Shown: positions 10,330-19,651, numbered from the stretch's first letter. The stretch is 64,000 bases of DNA from DASSSY01 sp035708205 (GCA_035708205.1 DASSSY010000007.1:1-64000), one strand, 5' to 3'. Program-made: numbers and translations. Notes: generated from the sequence alone by a model not told the origin.

Positions 10330-11181
10330 ATGAAACAAAAACTTTTGATAATCGGGTTCCTTATTCCTTTCATTTTCATTAGTTGTTTCGAAAAAAAGGG
10401 AACAGCTAATGAAAACAAGAAAGAAATTTTTTTCATCGAAGGCAGAGGAGGCGCTGATATAATAAGAAAAACAGAAAAAGTTATTTCTAAGAAAGGTAAT
10501 ATTGAAACGGTAGAAGGGTTTGATCCAGATAAGCCATCTCAAGTGCTGTACCTTTACCAGAGAATGAGAATATCCGGTGATAGTACTGTCCTGAATGGAA
10601 TATTTAAAACATTTTATCCAAATAATCAATTAAGAGGGGTATTTCATTTTAAAAATGGGAAACAGGAAGGCTTAACGTTAATGTACAGGCCTAATGGAAT
10701 ATTGGAGAAGAAAGGATACAGGTATTGGGGGATGTATATGGGGCCGCAATATGAATACGATACTTCTGGACAATTAAAAAGTATCTATTTTATGTCTAAT
10801 GATTCTTCTTATTGGCTTATCGTTCAATATAATAATAGTGGAAAAATTGAATCAATGAAAGGCCAAAATTACCTTTTAATGTTCCCTATTAAGGAGCATT
10901 ATGGAGTTGATGAAACAATGAAAGTTGACATACAATTGCCGAGGTTACAGAACACAAATTTATCCGTAAGATATATTTTACGTAGCAGTAAGTCTCTTTT
11001 TGATACAACCATTTCGGATTTTGCAGAAGGGCATACTGCTTTATTCTCAGGAATGAATTATAAATTTAAAGAAAAATCAAGAGGTGAAAATAATTTGAAA
11101 ATCATAGTTAAGTTAATGGACAATACAAACAACAAGTTGCTGAAAGAAGACTCATTTTCAAAAGTTATACTGGTAAATTGA
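10330..11181 (+). CDS. Lipoprotein with MORN-like repeats, candidate Rhs immunity protein 2
   Basis: This 283-aa lipoprotein has a leader ending IFISC and is a full-length paralogue of the gene at 8978. Shared features are the block NIETVEGFD with LYQRMRISGDST, the MORN_2-type repeats (FYPNNQLRGVF, GKQEGLTLMYRPNGILE) and a C-terminal domain with a matching FDTTI motif. Together with 8978 and 9998 it forms a tandem row. Such rows are typical of immunity genes kept against several Rhs tips. The biochemical role is not established by sequence. Confidence 0.6.
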   Translation: MKQKLLIIGFLIPFIFISCFEKKGTANENKKEIFFIEGRGGADIIRKTEKVISKKGNIETVEGFDPDKPSQVLYLYQRMRISGDSTVLNGIFKTFYPNNQLRGVFHFKNGKQEGLTLMYRPNGILEKKGYRYWGMYMGPQYEYDTSGQLKSIYFMSNDSSYWLIVQYNNSGKIESMKGQNYLLMFPIKEHYGVDETMKVDIQLPRLQNTNLSVRYILRSSKSLFDTTISDFAEGHTALFSGMNYKFKEKSRGENNLKIIVKLMDNTNNKLLKEDSFSKVILVN

Positions 11182-11252
11182 GGGATAGTATCTCAGATAT
11201 GTTGACATTGCATACTAATCCAACTATAAACACATGATCATATGTAAAATTT

Positions 11253-11363
11253 ATGATTTTACTGGCATTAATGGTGGTTTATGGTTGCCAGTCAAAGCAA
11301 TGTATCATTAGGTCTGTAATTCCCGCTGTTCGGGTTGTTCTGCAAGGCAACCCGAACAATTGA
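11253..11363 (+). pseudogene. Possible leader remnant of a fourth lipoprotein
   Basis: A 36-codon frame begins with a lipoprotein-like leader, MILLALMVVYGC followed by QSKQC. This Cys-polar-Cys pattern recalls the mature starts of the upstream paralogues (CSNNKKC, CSNHKC). The frame then ends within an inverted repeat. It is most simply the surviving 5' end of another copy in the row. It is short, so chance cannot be excluded. Confidence 0.35.
11327..11358. repeat. 11-bp perfect inverted repeat with 10-nt loop
   Basis: The arms TGTTCGGGTTG (11327-11337) and CAACCCGAACA (11348-11358) are perfect complements. There is no T-tract on either side, so a simple intrinsic terminator is unlikely. It sits between the lipoprotein remnant and the orphan Rhs tip and may mark a recombination junction or an RNA hairpin. 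Confidence 0.6.
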
Positions 11364-11414
11364 TCAGATAAGTTTTAAACTTAAAAGAAGCTCTTTTAAA
11401 ACAAAACACGACTG

Positions 11415-11639
11415 TCGATAACCGAGCCGGACTGAACTGGATGAGCTTTGGCGCAAGGCAGCTTGGCCTGTCCTGAAAGAATTGAAGGAATCCCCAGATC
11501 GGCAGGTTCCTCAGCGTGGACCCGCTGGCGGCACAAGGCGGCCAGGACATGTTCATGGGCGATCCCGGCCCGCTGTATCGACCCGGACGGCCTGAAAATA
11601 CATGTGGAGGGCAACCAGTCCCACTTTCCTATAGCCCGC
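11415..11639 (+). pseudogene. Decayed orphan Rhs core/tip fragment
   Basis: The stretch is near-identical in places to the core of the Rhs gene at 4438. One segment encodes LNWMSFGARQ and a second, in another frame, encodes GRFLSVDPLAAQGGQDM, followed by remnants of the MGD and DPDG parts. About 30 bases of unrelated sequence interrupt the core at 11461-11495 and the reading frame changes. The fragment runs into the 3' end of the deoxynucleoside kinase gene. Orphan tips downstream of an intact gene are a known feature of Rhs loci. Confidence 0.7.
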
Positions 11640-12275
11640 TCAGAACAGCCCGTTGATATTGCTTTCCACCATATTAACGATGGCCGCGAAGTCTTCGGGG
11701 CGCTCGTCAAATTTCAGGCGGTCGCAATCGACGATCAGCAGGGGTTTATCCTTATACCGCTCAATCCAGTTATCGTAATGCTCATTAAGCCTTTTAAGGT
11801 AATCCAGCCGGACGTTCTCCTCGTAATCCCGGCCACGCTTCTGGATCTGGGCCACCAGGGTGGGAATAGAGGCCTTTAAATAGATCAGCAGGTCCGGGGG
11901 GCTGATCATTTGCTCAATGGTCTGGAAAAAGCGGAAATAATTTTCGAAGTCCCGGCTTTTCATCAGGCCCATTTCATGAAGGTTGGGCGCGAAAATGTAA
12001 GCGTCCTCGTAGATGGTCCGGTCCTGGATGACCGTCCTGGATGATTTCCTGATCTCTAAAAGCTGGCGCAGCCGGTTCTGCAGGAAATATATCTGCAGGT
12101 TAAAGGACCAGCGGGGCATATCATTATAGAAATCAATAAGGTAGGGGTTATGTTCAATATCTTCAAATTGCGGGAGCCAGTGATAATGCCGGGAAAGCAT
12201 CCCGGTCAGCGTCGTCTTGCCGGCGCCGATATTCCCGGCCACCGCGATGTGCATTTTTCGTTTTTCGGATATCAT
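11640..12275 (-). CDS. Deoxynucleoside kinase
   Basis: This 211-aa protein is of usual family length. It opens with a P-loop (GNIGAGKTTL) and has the DRTIYEDA segment of the dNK/deoxyguanosine kinase family, and RGRDYEENVRLDYLKRL in the lid region. It phosphorylates deoxynucleosides for salvage; substrate preference cannot be told from sequence. The start may be the Met at 12275 or the one at 12254, just before the first beta strand. It lies 63 nt after the histidine kinase on the same strand and may be co-transcribed. Confidence 0.85.
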   Translation of the reverse strand: MISEKRKMHIAVAGNIGAGKTTLTGMLSRHYHWLPQFEDIEHNPYLIDFYNDMPRWSFNLQIYFLQNRLRQLLEIRKSSRTVIQDRTIYEDAYIFAPNLHEMGLMKSRDFENYFRFFQTIEQMISPPDLLIYLKASIPTLVAQIQKRGRDYEENVRLDYLKRLNEHYDNWIERYKDKPLLIVDCDRLKFDERPEDFAAIVNMVESNINGLF

Positions 12276-12338
12276 AGATACAGGCTACAAAGTAAACCAA
12301 TTATTTCCTTATTTACCTTATCCTCCCCCCACTTTCGA

Positions 12339-15300
12339 TTATGCAACAGGAAGCGGCAGGATGACAAAGAATTCGGTACCGGCGCCCGGCTTCGTATGAA
12401 ACCCGATGCTGCCGCCGGATTGTTCCACCATGTTCTTGGTCATGGCCAGGCCGATACCCGTGCCGGAAGATTTAGTTGTAAAATAAGGGGTAAAAATACG
12501 TTTCTGCAGGTCGGCGGGAATGCCGCTGCCGTTATCGCTAACGGAGATCCGGACCTTCCGCTCCCCGATCAGCTTCGCCTTAATGTCGATCTGCCCGGCG
12601 GCCGTGTCCGGGATGGCCTGGAGGGCGTTTTTAATTAAGTTGGTAAACACCCGGATAAAATAGCCTTTATCCATCAGCACCGAAAGCCCCGGGGGGTAAA
12701 TGTCCAAGGTCATCAAAACGCCTTCTTTCTGGTACAATTGCCACAAAGATCGCAGCTGCTCCGAGACGTCCAGCATTTCCGGGCTGGCCTTGGGCATCCT
12801 GGCGAAATGGGCGAATTCCGTGGCGATCACGTCCAGGTTCTCAATCTGTTCGATCAGGGAATCGCTCATCCGCCCCGCCAAACCGATAATATCCCGGTGT
12901 CCCTCCTTAACGGCTTTCTTCAGATATTGAATATTCAGCTTCATGGGGGTCAGGGGATTCTTGATCTCATGGGCGATCTGCAAGGCCAGCTCCCGCCAGG
13001 CCGCTTCCCTTTCGGAATTGGCCAGGCCGGCCGCCATACGCTCGACCTTTAGGATCATATTATTGTACTCGTTGACCAGCAGGCCGAGCTCATCCCTATA
13101 GGGCCAATGGATCAGGACATTATGCTCCAGGCGTATTTTCCTGAATTGTTCAATTAATAAATAAAAGGAACGGACAATGCTGTTGGAGATCAGCAAAGCG
13201 GAAAGCCCGGCAATGAAAAAGATCAGCATGTAGATATTGACCAGGGTGCTGAGTATCCCGGAGAGCTCCGCCTTTAAAGTGCTCTGGGAGGTATAATCGG
13301 GCAGGTTAAGATAGGCGATGATTTCCCCGCCCTTATTCCGTAAAGGCAGGTACAGGCTTTGATAATCCAGGGTACCGATTGTTTCAATGCCCTGCCAGTC
13401 CGGTTGGTTACCCTCTTTCAGGGCGTCAAAGGCAACAGGATTCATCAAGGAGGACAAAAAGCCTTTTTGGAGCAAAGCGCTTTGTGAAGTGGCCATCAGC
13501 CGGCCGTTCTTATTATAAAGGTTAATATCCAGCCCCTGCTCGCCGGCAAGCGTGTTCAGCAAATACACCAGCTCGGGAAACTGGTCAGGCCGTTGCTCCC
13601 GTTCCAATTTTGTAACGGACTTCTGGCCCTCGATAAAATGAACAATGTTCTGGCCGAAATAAAACATCAGGTTCCTGAGATTCTCATGCTTTGTTTCCTG
13701 GTACCTGCTTTTTAAAAAAGAGACCGTGATGCCGCCGACGACGACAAGAGAGAGGAAAACCGTAACCATAATGGTCCAGTTCACCTTCGCCCTTATGGTC
13801 AGGTTCAGCCGCCGCCAGCGCCTGCCGCTAAGGTCAGGGGACACGAAATATTTCAGCAGGACCAGCAGGCCCGAAAGGATGAGCCAGGTGGCCAATACAT
13901 AGCTGAATAAGGAAATGATATCCGTGGCCAGGTTCCTCTGGTACCGCACCACCACCAGCTCATCGGCGGAAGCCTGGTAGAACAGGTCGCTGTAAAACCA
14001 GTGCTCCTTAAAGCTATACACGTGGTTGGAGCTTTCAAAATAGGCCCGGAAAGGAAAAGTGTAGCTGCCTTCCTGCGCTTCCAGCTTATGGTTTTTATAG
14101 ACGGCATACGAGTAATCATTAAAGTACAGCTCATCCGAAGGATCATTGTTCAGCTGGAGGAACAAGGTAGTGGGGCTCCTCTTCGGGCTATTGTCCATGG
14201 AAAAATCAATACCGACATAGCCGATCTTCTGCCGGCTTTGATCGTTAAAGACCGGGAACATGCCCCAATACATATCCCTGCCGATAGAGCTCTGCAGCGC
14301 CACCAGGCCGTTGCGCATCCTGCCTCCCGACAGGCTGTCGGCTTTGCGTATCAGCGCCTTGTCCAGCGTGTCCTGGGCGATCAACGGCCTCATCTCCGCG
14401 TCATAGTAATAAAAGCTGGCCTGGAATTTCTGGAATACCCGCCCCAGATAATGAAAGACAATATGCTTATTGATCCCCCTGGCCGCCTCCGCCGAAGGGT
14501 TCTGCCATAAGGTCTTCAGCAGGTGATCGTCCTGGAGGCCGGTAGAAAGATTGCTAAACGAATAGTCCAGCAGGGCGGCGTTCTGCTGGCTTACCCGCCC
14601 CGCATAAACTTTCCGTAACGCCCTTTCTTTTGAAAAGTTAAAATAAAAGATCTGTATGGCCACCCATGAGCATAAGATAACAAACCAGGCATACATCCTG
14701 GTGCCTTCAAAGGATTTCCGGTCATCCGCATAGCTTAAAACCGGTAATTTTATCTTTTTGACCAGGGCCAGGCCGGACAAGGTAACGATGAGCAGGGCCC
14801 AGTAAAATGCCGGCATCCCGTTGTCCGGTAAATAAGCGATACAGGCAAGGCCGCCTAACGCCAGCAGGGCATAATGCCAAAAAGACCGCTTGAACAATCC
14901 CGCGAGCAGGTCATTGATGATGCTGATCACCAGGATAGCGCTCAACACGATCAGGCACATCAGCACAATGCCCAGCAGGGTATAGACCGACAAGCTCCGG
15001 AAATCATTAACCACAAAGGAAACCTTGCTGTCGATGATGAGCGCAAACACGTTTGACGCCTGGGCATTGAAAATTTCCTGGATCAAAAAAAACACGAGGC
15101 CCAGGTGAACAATATAGCGCCAGGCCGGGTTCTTTATCCTCAAGGTTTCCCTGACAGGGACATAACGGACCAAAAAGAAATAAAGCCAAAAATCAAAAAA
15201 GACATAAAAAAACAGGTCCGGGAATGAATTAATGGACGAGCCGGAAGCCAGCAGCCTGGGGGAAAAGAAACCGGCATTTTCAAAACCCAGGGGATAGCCC

Positions 15301-16082
15301 AGCCCCGTGCGCAACAAATTAAAGGTCACCGAAAAGACCAGCAGGACCAACCAGCCCCAGAAAGGCCTGTTCCGTTTGGAGACGGCGACGCAGATCTTGT
15401 GTATCCAGATAAACAGGCCGGCTAAAAGCAATACGGTCAACAGCCCCACCCAACCATCGATCTTAAAATCGTTAACCGGCTTCCCGCCAATGGACAGGTG
15501 AAAAGCGACGGAGCCGTCAATATTCCTGATGGCAAGCCCTTTATTGCCTATGGAAATATCCGGCGGGATCAGCGGGCCGGCGACAAAATAAGACCGGAAG
15601 TACTTCTGCGCATACGGGTATTTATAGGCAATGGGAATTAAAGCCAGCGCATAAGCGCCCGAATCTTCCAGCGCAAACCTTTGCACATAAAAGATACCGT
15701 GTACCAGCTGAAGCACACGGGGCGTCTGAACGGAATCCGGCGGCAAGGTCAGCAGCGCGGCCGTCGGCGCGTCATTCGTATTCCAGAAAACCGGTGTCTT
15801 ATCCCGGAAAAACACGGTTATGAATTTCCTGTTCAGGTCATAAAGGGCGCTTTGATTGACCGGGAAGGAAAAAAGGTGCTGCCTCCGCGCCTCGTCAAGC
15901 CTCAGGGCCCTGCTCGAAAAGTCAGCCTGGACCTTGGCCGCCAAATGCCCCGATGAATACTGGTCCTTATTATGAATATACAAAGTGACATCGCCCAAAA
16001 GTAACAGCAGTACCAGGGCTACCCATCCGGGAAAAGGATATTTGGTAAACCATGTGCTCATGTGCGAAACGGATTGCGTCAA
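12339..16082 (-). CDS. Very large membrane sensor histidine kinase, NtrY-like C-terminus
   Basis: This 1247-aa protein has a first membrane segment near residues 18-36, a periplasmic domain, a cluster of membrane segments around residues 210-470, a second extracytoplasmic region, and further membrane segments near 745, 775 and 940 before a HAMP-like linker. The H-box (AHEIKNPLTPMK) has the phospho-acceptor His at about 1038. The N-box (NLIKNALQAIPD), G1 (SDNGSGIP) and G2 (GTGIGLAM) follow. No response regulator gene is adjacent, so it is an orphan kinase here. An alternative start is the Met at 16061. The ligand is unknown. Confidence 0.88.
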   Translation of the reverse strand: MTQSVSHMSTWFTKYPFPGWVALVLLLLLGDVTLYIHNKDQYSSGHLAAKVQADFSSRALRLDEARRQHLFSFPVNQSALYDLNRKFITVFFRDKTPVFWNTNDAPTAALLTLPPDSVQTPRVLQLVHGIFYVQRFALEDSGAYALALIPIAYKYPYAQKYFRSYFVAGPLIPPDISIGNKGLAIRNIDGSVAFHLSIGGKPVNDFKIDGWVGLLTVLLLAGLFIWIHKICVAVSKRNRPFWGWLVLLVFSVTFNLLRTGLGYPLGFENAGFFSPRLLASGSSINSFPDLFFYVFFDFWLYFFLVRYVPVRETLRIKNPAWRYIVHLGLVFFLIQEIFNAQASNVFALIIDSKVSFVVNDFRSLSVYTLLGIVLMCLIVLSAILVISIINDLLAGLFKRSFWHYALLALGGLACIAYLPDNGMPAFYWALLIVTLSGLALVKKIKLPVLSYADDRKSFEGTRMYAWFVILCSWVAIQIFYFNFSKERALRKVYAGRVSQQNAALLDYSFSNLSTGLQDDHLLKTLWQNPSAEAARGINKHIVFHYLGRVFQKFQASFYYYDAEMRPLIAQDTLDKALIRKADSLSGGRMRNGLVALQSSIGRDMYWGMFPVFNDQSRQKIGYVGIDFSMDNSPKRSPTTLFLQLNNDPSDELYFNDYSYAVYKNHKLEAQEGSYTFPFRAYFESSNHVYSFKEHWFYSDLFYQASADELVVVRYQRNLATDIISLFSYVLATWLILSGLLVLLKYFVSPDLSGRRWRRLNLTIRAKVNWTIMVTVFLSLVVVGGITVSFLKSRYQETKHENLRNLMFYFGQNIVHFIEGQKSVTKLEREQRPDQFPELVYLLNTLAGEQGLDINLYNKNGRLMATSQSALLQKGFLSSLMNPVAFDALKEGNQPDWQGIETIGTLDYQSLYLPLRNKGGEIIAYLNLPDYTSQSTLKAELSGILSTLVNIYMLIFFIAGLSALLISNSIVRSFYLLIEQFRKIRLEHNVLIHWPYRDELGLLVNEYNNMILKVERMAAGLANSEREAAWRELALQIAHEIKNPLTPMKLNIQYLKKAVKEGHRDIIGLAGRMSDSLIEQIENLDVIATEFAHFARMPKASPEMLDVSEQLRSLWQLYQKEGVLMTLDIYPPGLSVLMDKGYFIRVFTNLIKNALQAIPDTAAGQIDIKAKLIGERKVRISVSDNGSGIPADLQKRIFTPYFTTKSSGTGIGLAMTKNMVEQSGGSIGFHTKPGAGTEFFVILPLPVA

Positions 16083-16143
16083 TAATTCGGATGATTCAAC
16101 GGCTTTGCAAGCTACTAATTATGTCCAGTTAAACAAAGTCCTG

Positions 16144-16151
16144 CAAAGATA
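16144..16151 (-). promoter_or_regulatory. -7 element TATCTTTG for the histidine kinase
   Basis: A perfect TAnnTTTG element on the minus strand lies ~60-80 nt upstream of the candidate kinase starts. No clear -33 TTTG was found at the usual spacing. Confidence 0.5.
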
Positions 16152-16376
16152 AAATTACAGGCCATCCCCCGGTCCCCCGGCCTCAATCCCTCCCGGGCGG
16201 CTCTTTACCTTTTCAGCATCAGTAATATCCGCGGGGGAATATTCGATAAAAAAACGGGAAGCTCACTTTCTGCGCCTGTTTTGCAGCGCAGCCGGTAAAA
16301 ACATGATAAAGCAAACGGAAGGCAGAAAAGCCGGGACTTTTCAGCCCGGCGAAAAGCCTATCATCTTCTTAATACA

Positions 16377-16407
16377 TTTAAAGATTAAGAAAAAGCGTTT
16401 ACCTTTA
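16377..16407 (+). promoter_or_regulatory. Bacteroidota-type promoter TTTA-N19-TACCTTTA for the barrel gene
   Basis: A near-consensus -33 (TTTA) and -7 (TACCTTTA) are 19 nt apart, ending 27 nt before the ATG at 16435. Its position inside the longer open frame argues that translation starts at 16435 and not at 16303. Confidence 0.5.
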
Positions 16408-16434
16408 ACCACTCAAATTTTAAGGATAATATTG

Positions 16435-18129
16435 ATGATTCGGAATTTACTGCTCTTAAGTATTTGTACGCTCAGCACCTTCATGGCCAAAGGCCAAAAT
16501 ACCTATCGCTCCGCGAGCGATGAGGTCAATCACCTGCTCGACCGGATGGAGACTAAATCCGGTGAATTCTCGAATGACCTGTTTTTGAGCAATAAAGGCG
16601 TTTCCCGGAAAGACGTTTATGATTTCCTGGTCCGGTTCCGCGGCAGCGGCTATTATGCCAATGAGACCACGGTAGACGACTACAATATCTTTAAGGCCCT
16701 TTCCGAAAACGGCGAATGGGCCATGCCTAACGGCGACGGCGCGGAAATTTCAAAATACGCGCTGGGCCCGTTTTACCAACGTCAACCTGATTTCATCCAC
16801 CTCAATAAACACAACTTTTTCTGGGTGCTCAACCCGGTATTGGGGGCCGGGGTAACCGCCCAGCAAAAGCCCGCCCGGGAGGTCTTATGGCAGGCTACCG
16901 AAGGCCTGGAAACACGCGGCCGCCTTGGCCGGTGGCTGGGATTCTCCATGGCCCTGACCAACAATAATACCCGACCGGCAGCCTACATACAACGGCGTAT
17001 CGACCAATGGCAGGCCATCCCCGGGGCCGGCAGCTATCGCCAAACGGCCAACGGCTACCAATACTGGCAATTTGAAGGCAACCTGGATGCCAGCTTGATC
17101 AAAGATCACATTTCCTTAGACATCGGTTATGGCAAGCATTTTATCGGCGACGGCATCCGCTCGCTATTCTTGTCCGATTACGCGGGCAATGCCTTTTATG
17201 CCGGTATCAACACCAAGATCTGGAAACTGAATTACCAGAACCTTTACCTGCGGCTTAACGGGCAGGATTTTACCGGCGATGCGCCCACCCATGGCTATAA
17301 ATACGCCACCATTCATTACCTGAGCGCCAACATTCGCCCCTGGCTGAATATCGGCCTGTTTGAAAGCGTTACTTTCTCGCGGAACGGCGGCTATGAGATC
17401 GCATATATGAACCCGGTCATCTTTTACCGCGCCGTGGAAAGGGCTTTAGGCAGTCCCGACAAAGTGGCCATCGGCTTAAACGCGAAAGCCATTGTCGCTA
17501 AGCGCCTCAACTTTTACGGCCAGTTCCTCATCAATGAATTCAACACCAAAGAATTTTTCAGCAGAAACGGCTACTGGTCCAATAAATGGGGCCTGCAGGC
17601 CGGCCTGAACTATTTTGACGCCTTTACGGTCCCCAACCTGGATATCCAGGCGGAGGTCAATATGGTGCGGCCGTACACCTATGCTCATTACGATAATCAT
17701 TTTGCCGTACCGGTGGAGAATTTCAGCACCTGGAACCAGCCTTTGGCCCATCCGCTGGGCGCGGGCTTCCAGGAGCTGATCGGCAATATCCGCTACCAGC
17801 CCCTGCCCAGGCTTACCATCAATGCCGGCGCCATGGCTTACCGCCAGGGCGTGGACACCGGGAGCGCGAATTTCGGGAATGATATTTTCAGGGATTATAA
17901 AACACGTAACAGCGATTTCGGGGTAAAAATGATCAACGGCCCCGAAGCCAGGTGCCTGATGCTGCGCCTTGACGCGGACTATGAGCTAAAGACCAACCTG
18001 TATGTGTTTATTGGCGGGGCTTACCGGGAATACACCGTCCGGGACAATGTTCTGCCCGGAGAGAACGACCTGTTCTTTACGGCCGGGTTCCGGCTGAACC
18101 TTTCCCGGAGCGTTCAGAACTGGTATTAA
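16435..18129 (+). CDS. Outer-membrane beta-barrel protein, Wzi/RemB-like
   Basis: From the ATG at 16435 the product is ~564 aa with a signal peptide ending MAKGQ. The frame stays open upstream to 16303 but the added residues are Lys-rich and would bury the signal peptide. An AAGGA ribosome-binding sequence precedes the chosen start. The body has many alternating aromatic strands, motifs such as LDIGYGKHFIGDG and LFLSDYAG, and a C-terminal strand ending QNWY. This pattern fits the capsule-assembly Wzi family and the gliding-related RemB proteins of Bacteroidota. A role in surface polysaccharide or motility is inferred from family only. Confidence 0.7.
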   Translation: MIRNLLLLSICTLSTFMAKGQNTYRSASDEVNHLLDRMETKSGEFSNDLFLSNKGVSRKDVYDFLVRFRGSGYYANETTVDDYNIFKALSENGEWAMPNGDGAEISKYALGPFYQRQPDFIHLNKHNFFWVLNPVLGAGVTAQQKPAREVLWQATEGLETRGRLGRWLGFSMALTNNNTRPAAYIQRRIDQWQAIPGAGSYRQTANGYQYWQFEGNLDASLIKDHISLDIGYGKHFIGDGIRSLFLSDYAGNAFYAGINTKIWKLNYQNLYLRLNGQDFTGDAPTHGYKYATIHYLSANIRPWLNIGLFESVTFSRNGGYEIAYMNPVIFYRAVERALGSPDKVAIGLNAKAIVAKRLNFYGQFLINEFNTKEFFSRNGYWSNKWGLQAGLNYFDAFTVPNLDIQAEVNMVRPYTYAHYDNHFAVPVENFSTWNQPLAHPLGAGFQELIGNIRYQPLPRLTINAGAMAYRQGVDTGSANFGNDIFRDYKTRNSDFGVKMINGPEARCLMLRLDADYELKTNLYVFIGGAYREYTVRDNVLPGENDLFFTAGFRLNLSRSVQNWY

Positions 18130-18190
18130 AGGAAATAAGCGCATGGCGGCGATGACCTTTTCATCCCCTGCCCCATTTTGCTTAAAACCG

Positions 18191-18198
18191 TACCTTTG
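18191..18198 (+). promoter_or_regulatory. -7 element TACCTTTG for cca
   Basis: A perfect TAnnTTTG element lies 25 nt before the ATG at 18224 and downstream of the first in-frame ATG (18143), supporting 18224 as the true start. A matching -33 is not evident. Confidence 0.5.
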
Positions 18199-18223
18199 CA
18201 CTCCAAAAATTTTCAAAGATTCC

Positions 18224-19651
18224 ATGACCTTATCCCTTTCGGAAAAAGAAGAGAAATTGTTCCGGGTCCTGGCGGCGGCGGCGGCGGAGAGCCGTGTGCC
18301 CGCCTATGTCATCGGCGGCTTTGTCAGGGATAAATTCCTGGGCCGGCGCACAAAGGATATTGATGTCGTATGCATCGGCGACGGCATTGCCCTGGCACAG
18401 GCCGTTGCCGGGAAATTCGCATCCAGGCCGGAAGTCCGTTTCTTTAAGAATTTCGGGACCGCCCAAATTAAAACTGAAGGTGTTGAGATAGAATTTGTCG
18501 GCGCCCGGAAAGAATCCTACAATCCGGATTCCCGCAAGCCAAACGTCCTGCCGGGAACCCTGGAAGACGACCAGAACCGGCGGGATTTTACCATTAACGC
18601 CCTGGCCTTTTCCTTGAATGAGGAGGATTACGGCGCCATCCTGGACCCCTTTGACGGCCTTCTGGACCTGGAAGACAAGATCATCCGCACACCACTGCAA
18701 CCCGAACAAACATTCAGCGACGATCCCCTGCGAATGCTGCGCGCCATACGTTTCGCCGCGCAGCTGGATTTCCGGATCGAATTGCATTGCCTGGAGGGCA
18801 TCAGCAGCCAGAAAGACCGCCTGCAAATCGTTTCCAGGGAGCGCGTTGCCGATGAGCTGAATAAGATCATGATGACGCCCAAACCTTCCACCGGTTTTCT
18901 TTTACTCAAAAAAACGGGCTTATTAGACCTGCTGCTGCCGCAATTAACCGCCTTATCCGGCGTGGAATACGTGGACAACAAAGGGCATAAGGATAATTTC
19001 TACCACTCCCTGCAGGTATTGGACAATATTGCCCCGAACACCCAAAACTTATGGTTACGCTGGGCGGCCCTGCTGCATGATATCGGCAAGGCCAGGGCTA
19101 AAAAATATGAAAAGGGCCATGGCTGGACCTTTCACGGCCATGAAGTCTTAAGCGCCAAAATGGTGCCAAAGATCTTCAGCCACCTTAAGCTGCCCACCGG
19201 CGATAAGATGGACTATGTGCGCAAGATCATCAGCCTGCACCACCGGCCCATTTCCTTAACCAAAGAGAACATTACAGACTCCGCGCTGCGCCGGTTATTG
19301 TTTGATGCCGGCGAAGAGCTGGAAGACCTGATGATCCTGTGCAAAGCGGATATTACCTCGAAGAACCAGGAAAAGAAAAAACGCTTCCAGGCCAATTTTA
19401 ACATGGTGCAGCAACGCCTTGCCGAGGTTGAGGAAAAAGACCGTATCCGTAACTGGCAGCCGCCCGTCAGCGGCCATGAAATTATGGAGACCTTCGGCCT
19501 GACCCCTTCAAAGGAGGTTGGCCTGATCAAAACCGCCATCCGCGAAGCGATTTTGGACGGCATCATCCCGAACGAGCACGCCGCCGCTCACCAATTCATG
19601 ATAGAGCAGGCCGCCGCCTTAGGGATCACCCCCAAAAACACGGCGTCATGA
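18224..19651 (+). CDS. cca: CCA-adding tRNA nucleotidyltransferase with HD domain
   Basis: The protein is ~475 aa from the ATG at 18224, chosen because a promoter-like element lies between it and the earlier in-frame ATG. The class II nucleotidyltransferase signature (VIGGFVRDKFLGR, then KDIDVV) is near residues 27-47. RRDFTINALAF and the DPLRMLRAIRFA helix follow. An HD phosphohydrolase motif (LHDIGKARAKKY) sits near residue 284. It adds or repairs the 3' CCA of tRNAs. The stop overlaps the next gene by ATGA, indicating translational coupling. Confidence 0.93.
   Translation: MTLSLSEKEEKLFRVLAAAAAESRVPAYVIGGFVRDKFLGRRTKDIDVVCIGDGIALAQAVAGKFASRPEVRFFKNFGTAQIKTEGVEIEFVGARKESYNPDSRKPNVLPGTLEDDQNRRDFTINALAFSLNEEDYGAILDPFDGLLDLEDKIIRTPLQPEQTFSDDPLRMLRAIRFAAQLDFRIELHCLEGISSQKDRLQIVSRERVADELNKIMMTPKPSTGFLLLKKTGLLDLLLPQLTALSGVEYVDNKGHKDNFYHSLQVLDNIAPNTQNLWLRWAALLHDIGKARAKKYEKGHGWTFHGHEVLSAKMVPKIFSHLKLPTGDKMDYVRKIISLHHRPISLTKENITDSALRRLLFDAGEELEDLMILCKADITSKNQEKKKRFQANFNMVQQRLAEVEEKDRIRNWQPPVSGHEIMETFGLTPSKEVGLIKTAIREAILDGIIPNEHAAAHQFMIEQAAALGITPKNTAS

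Noticed and set aside
16303..16434. Longer N-terminus for the barrel protein, starting at 16303
   Set aside because: It adds Lys-rich residues in front of a signal peptide, and a promoter-like element lies inside it.
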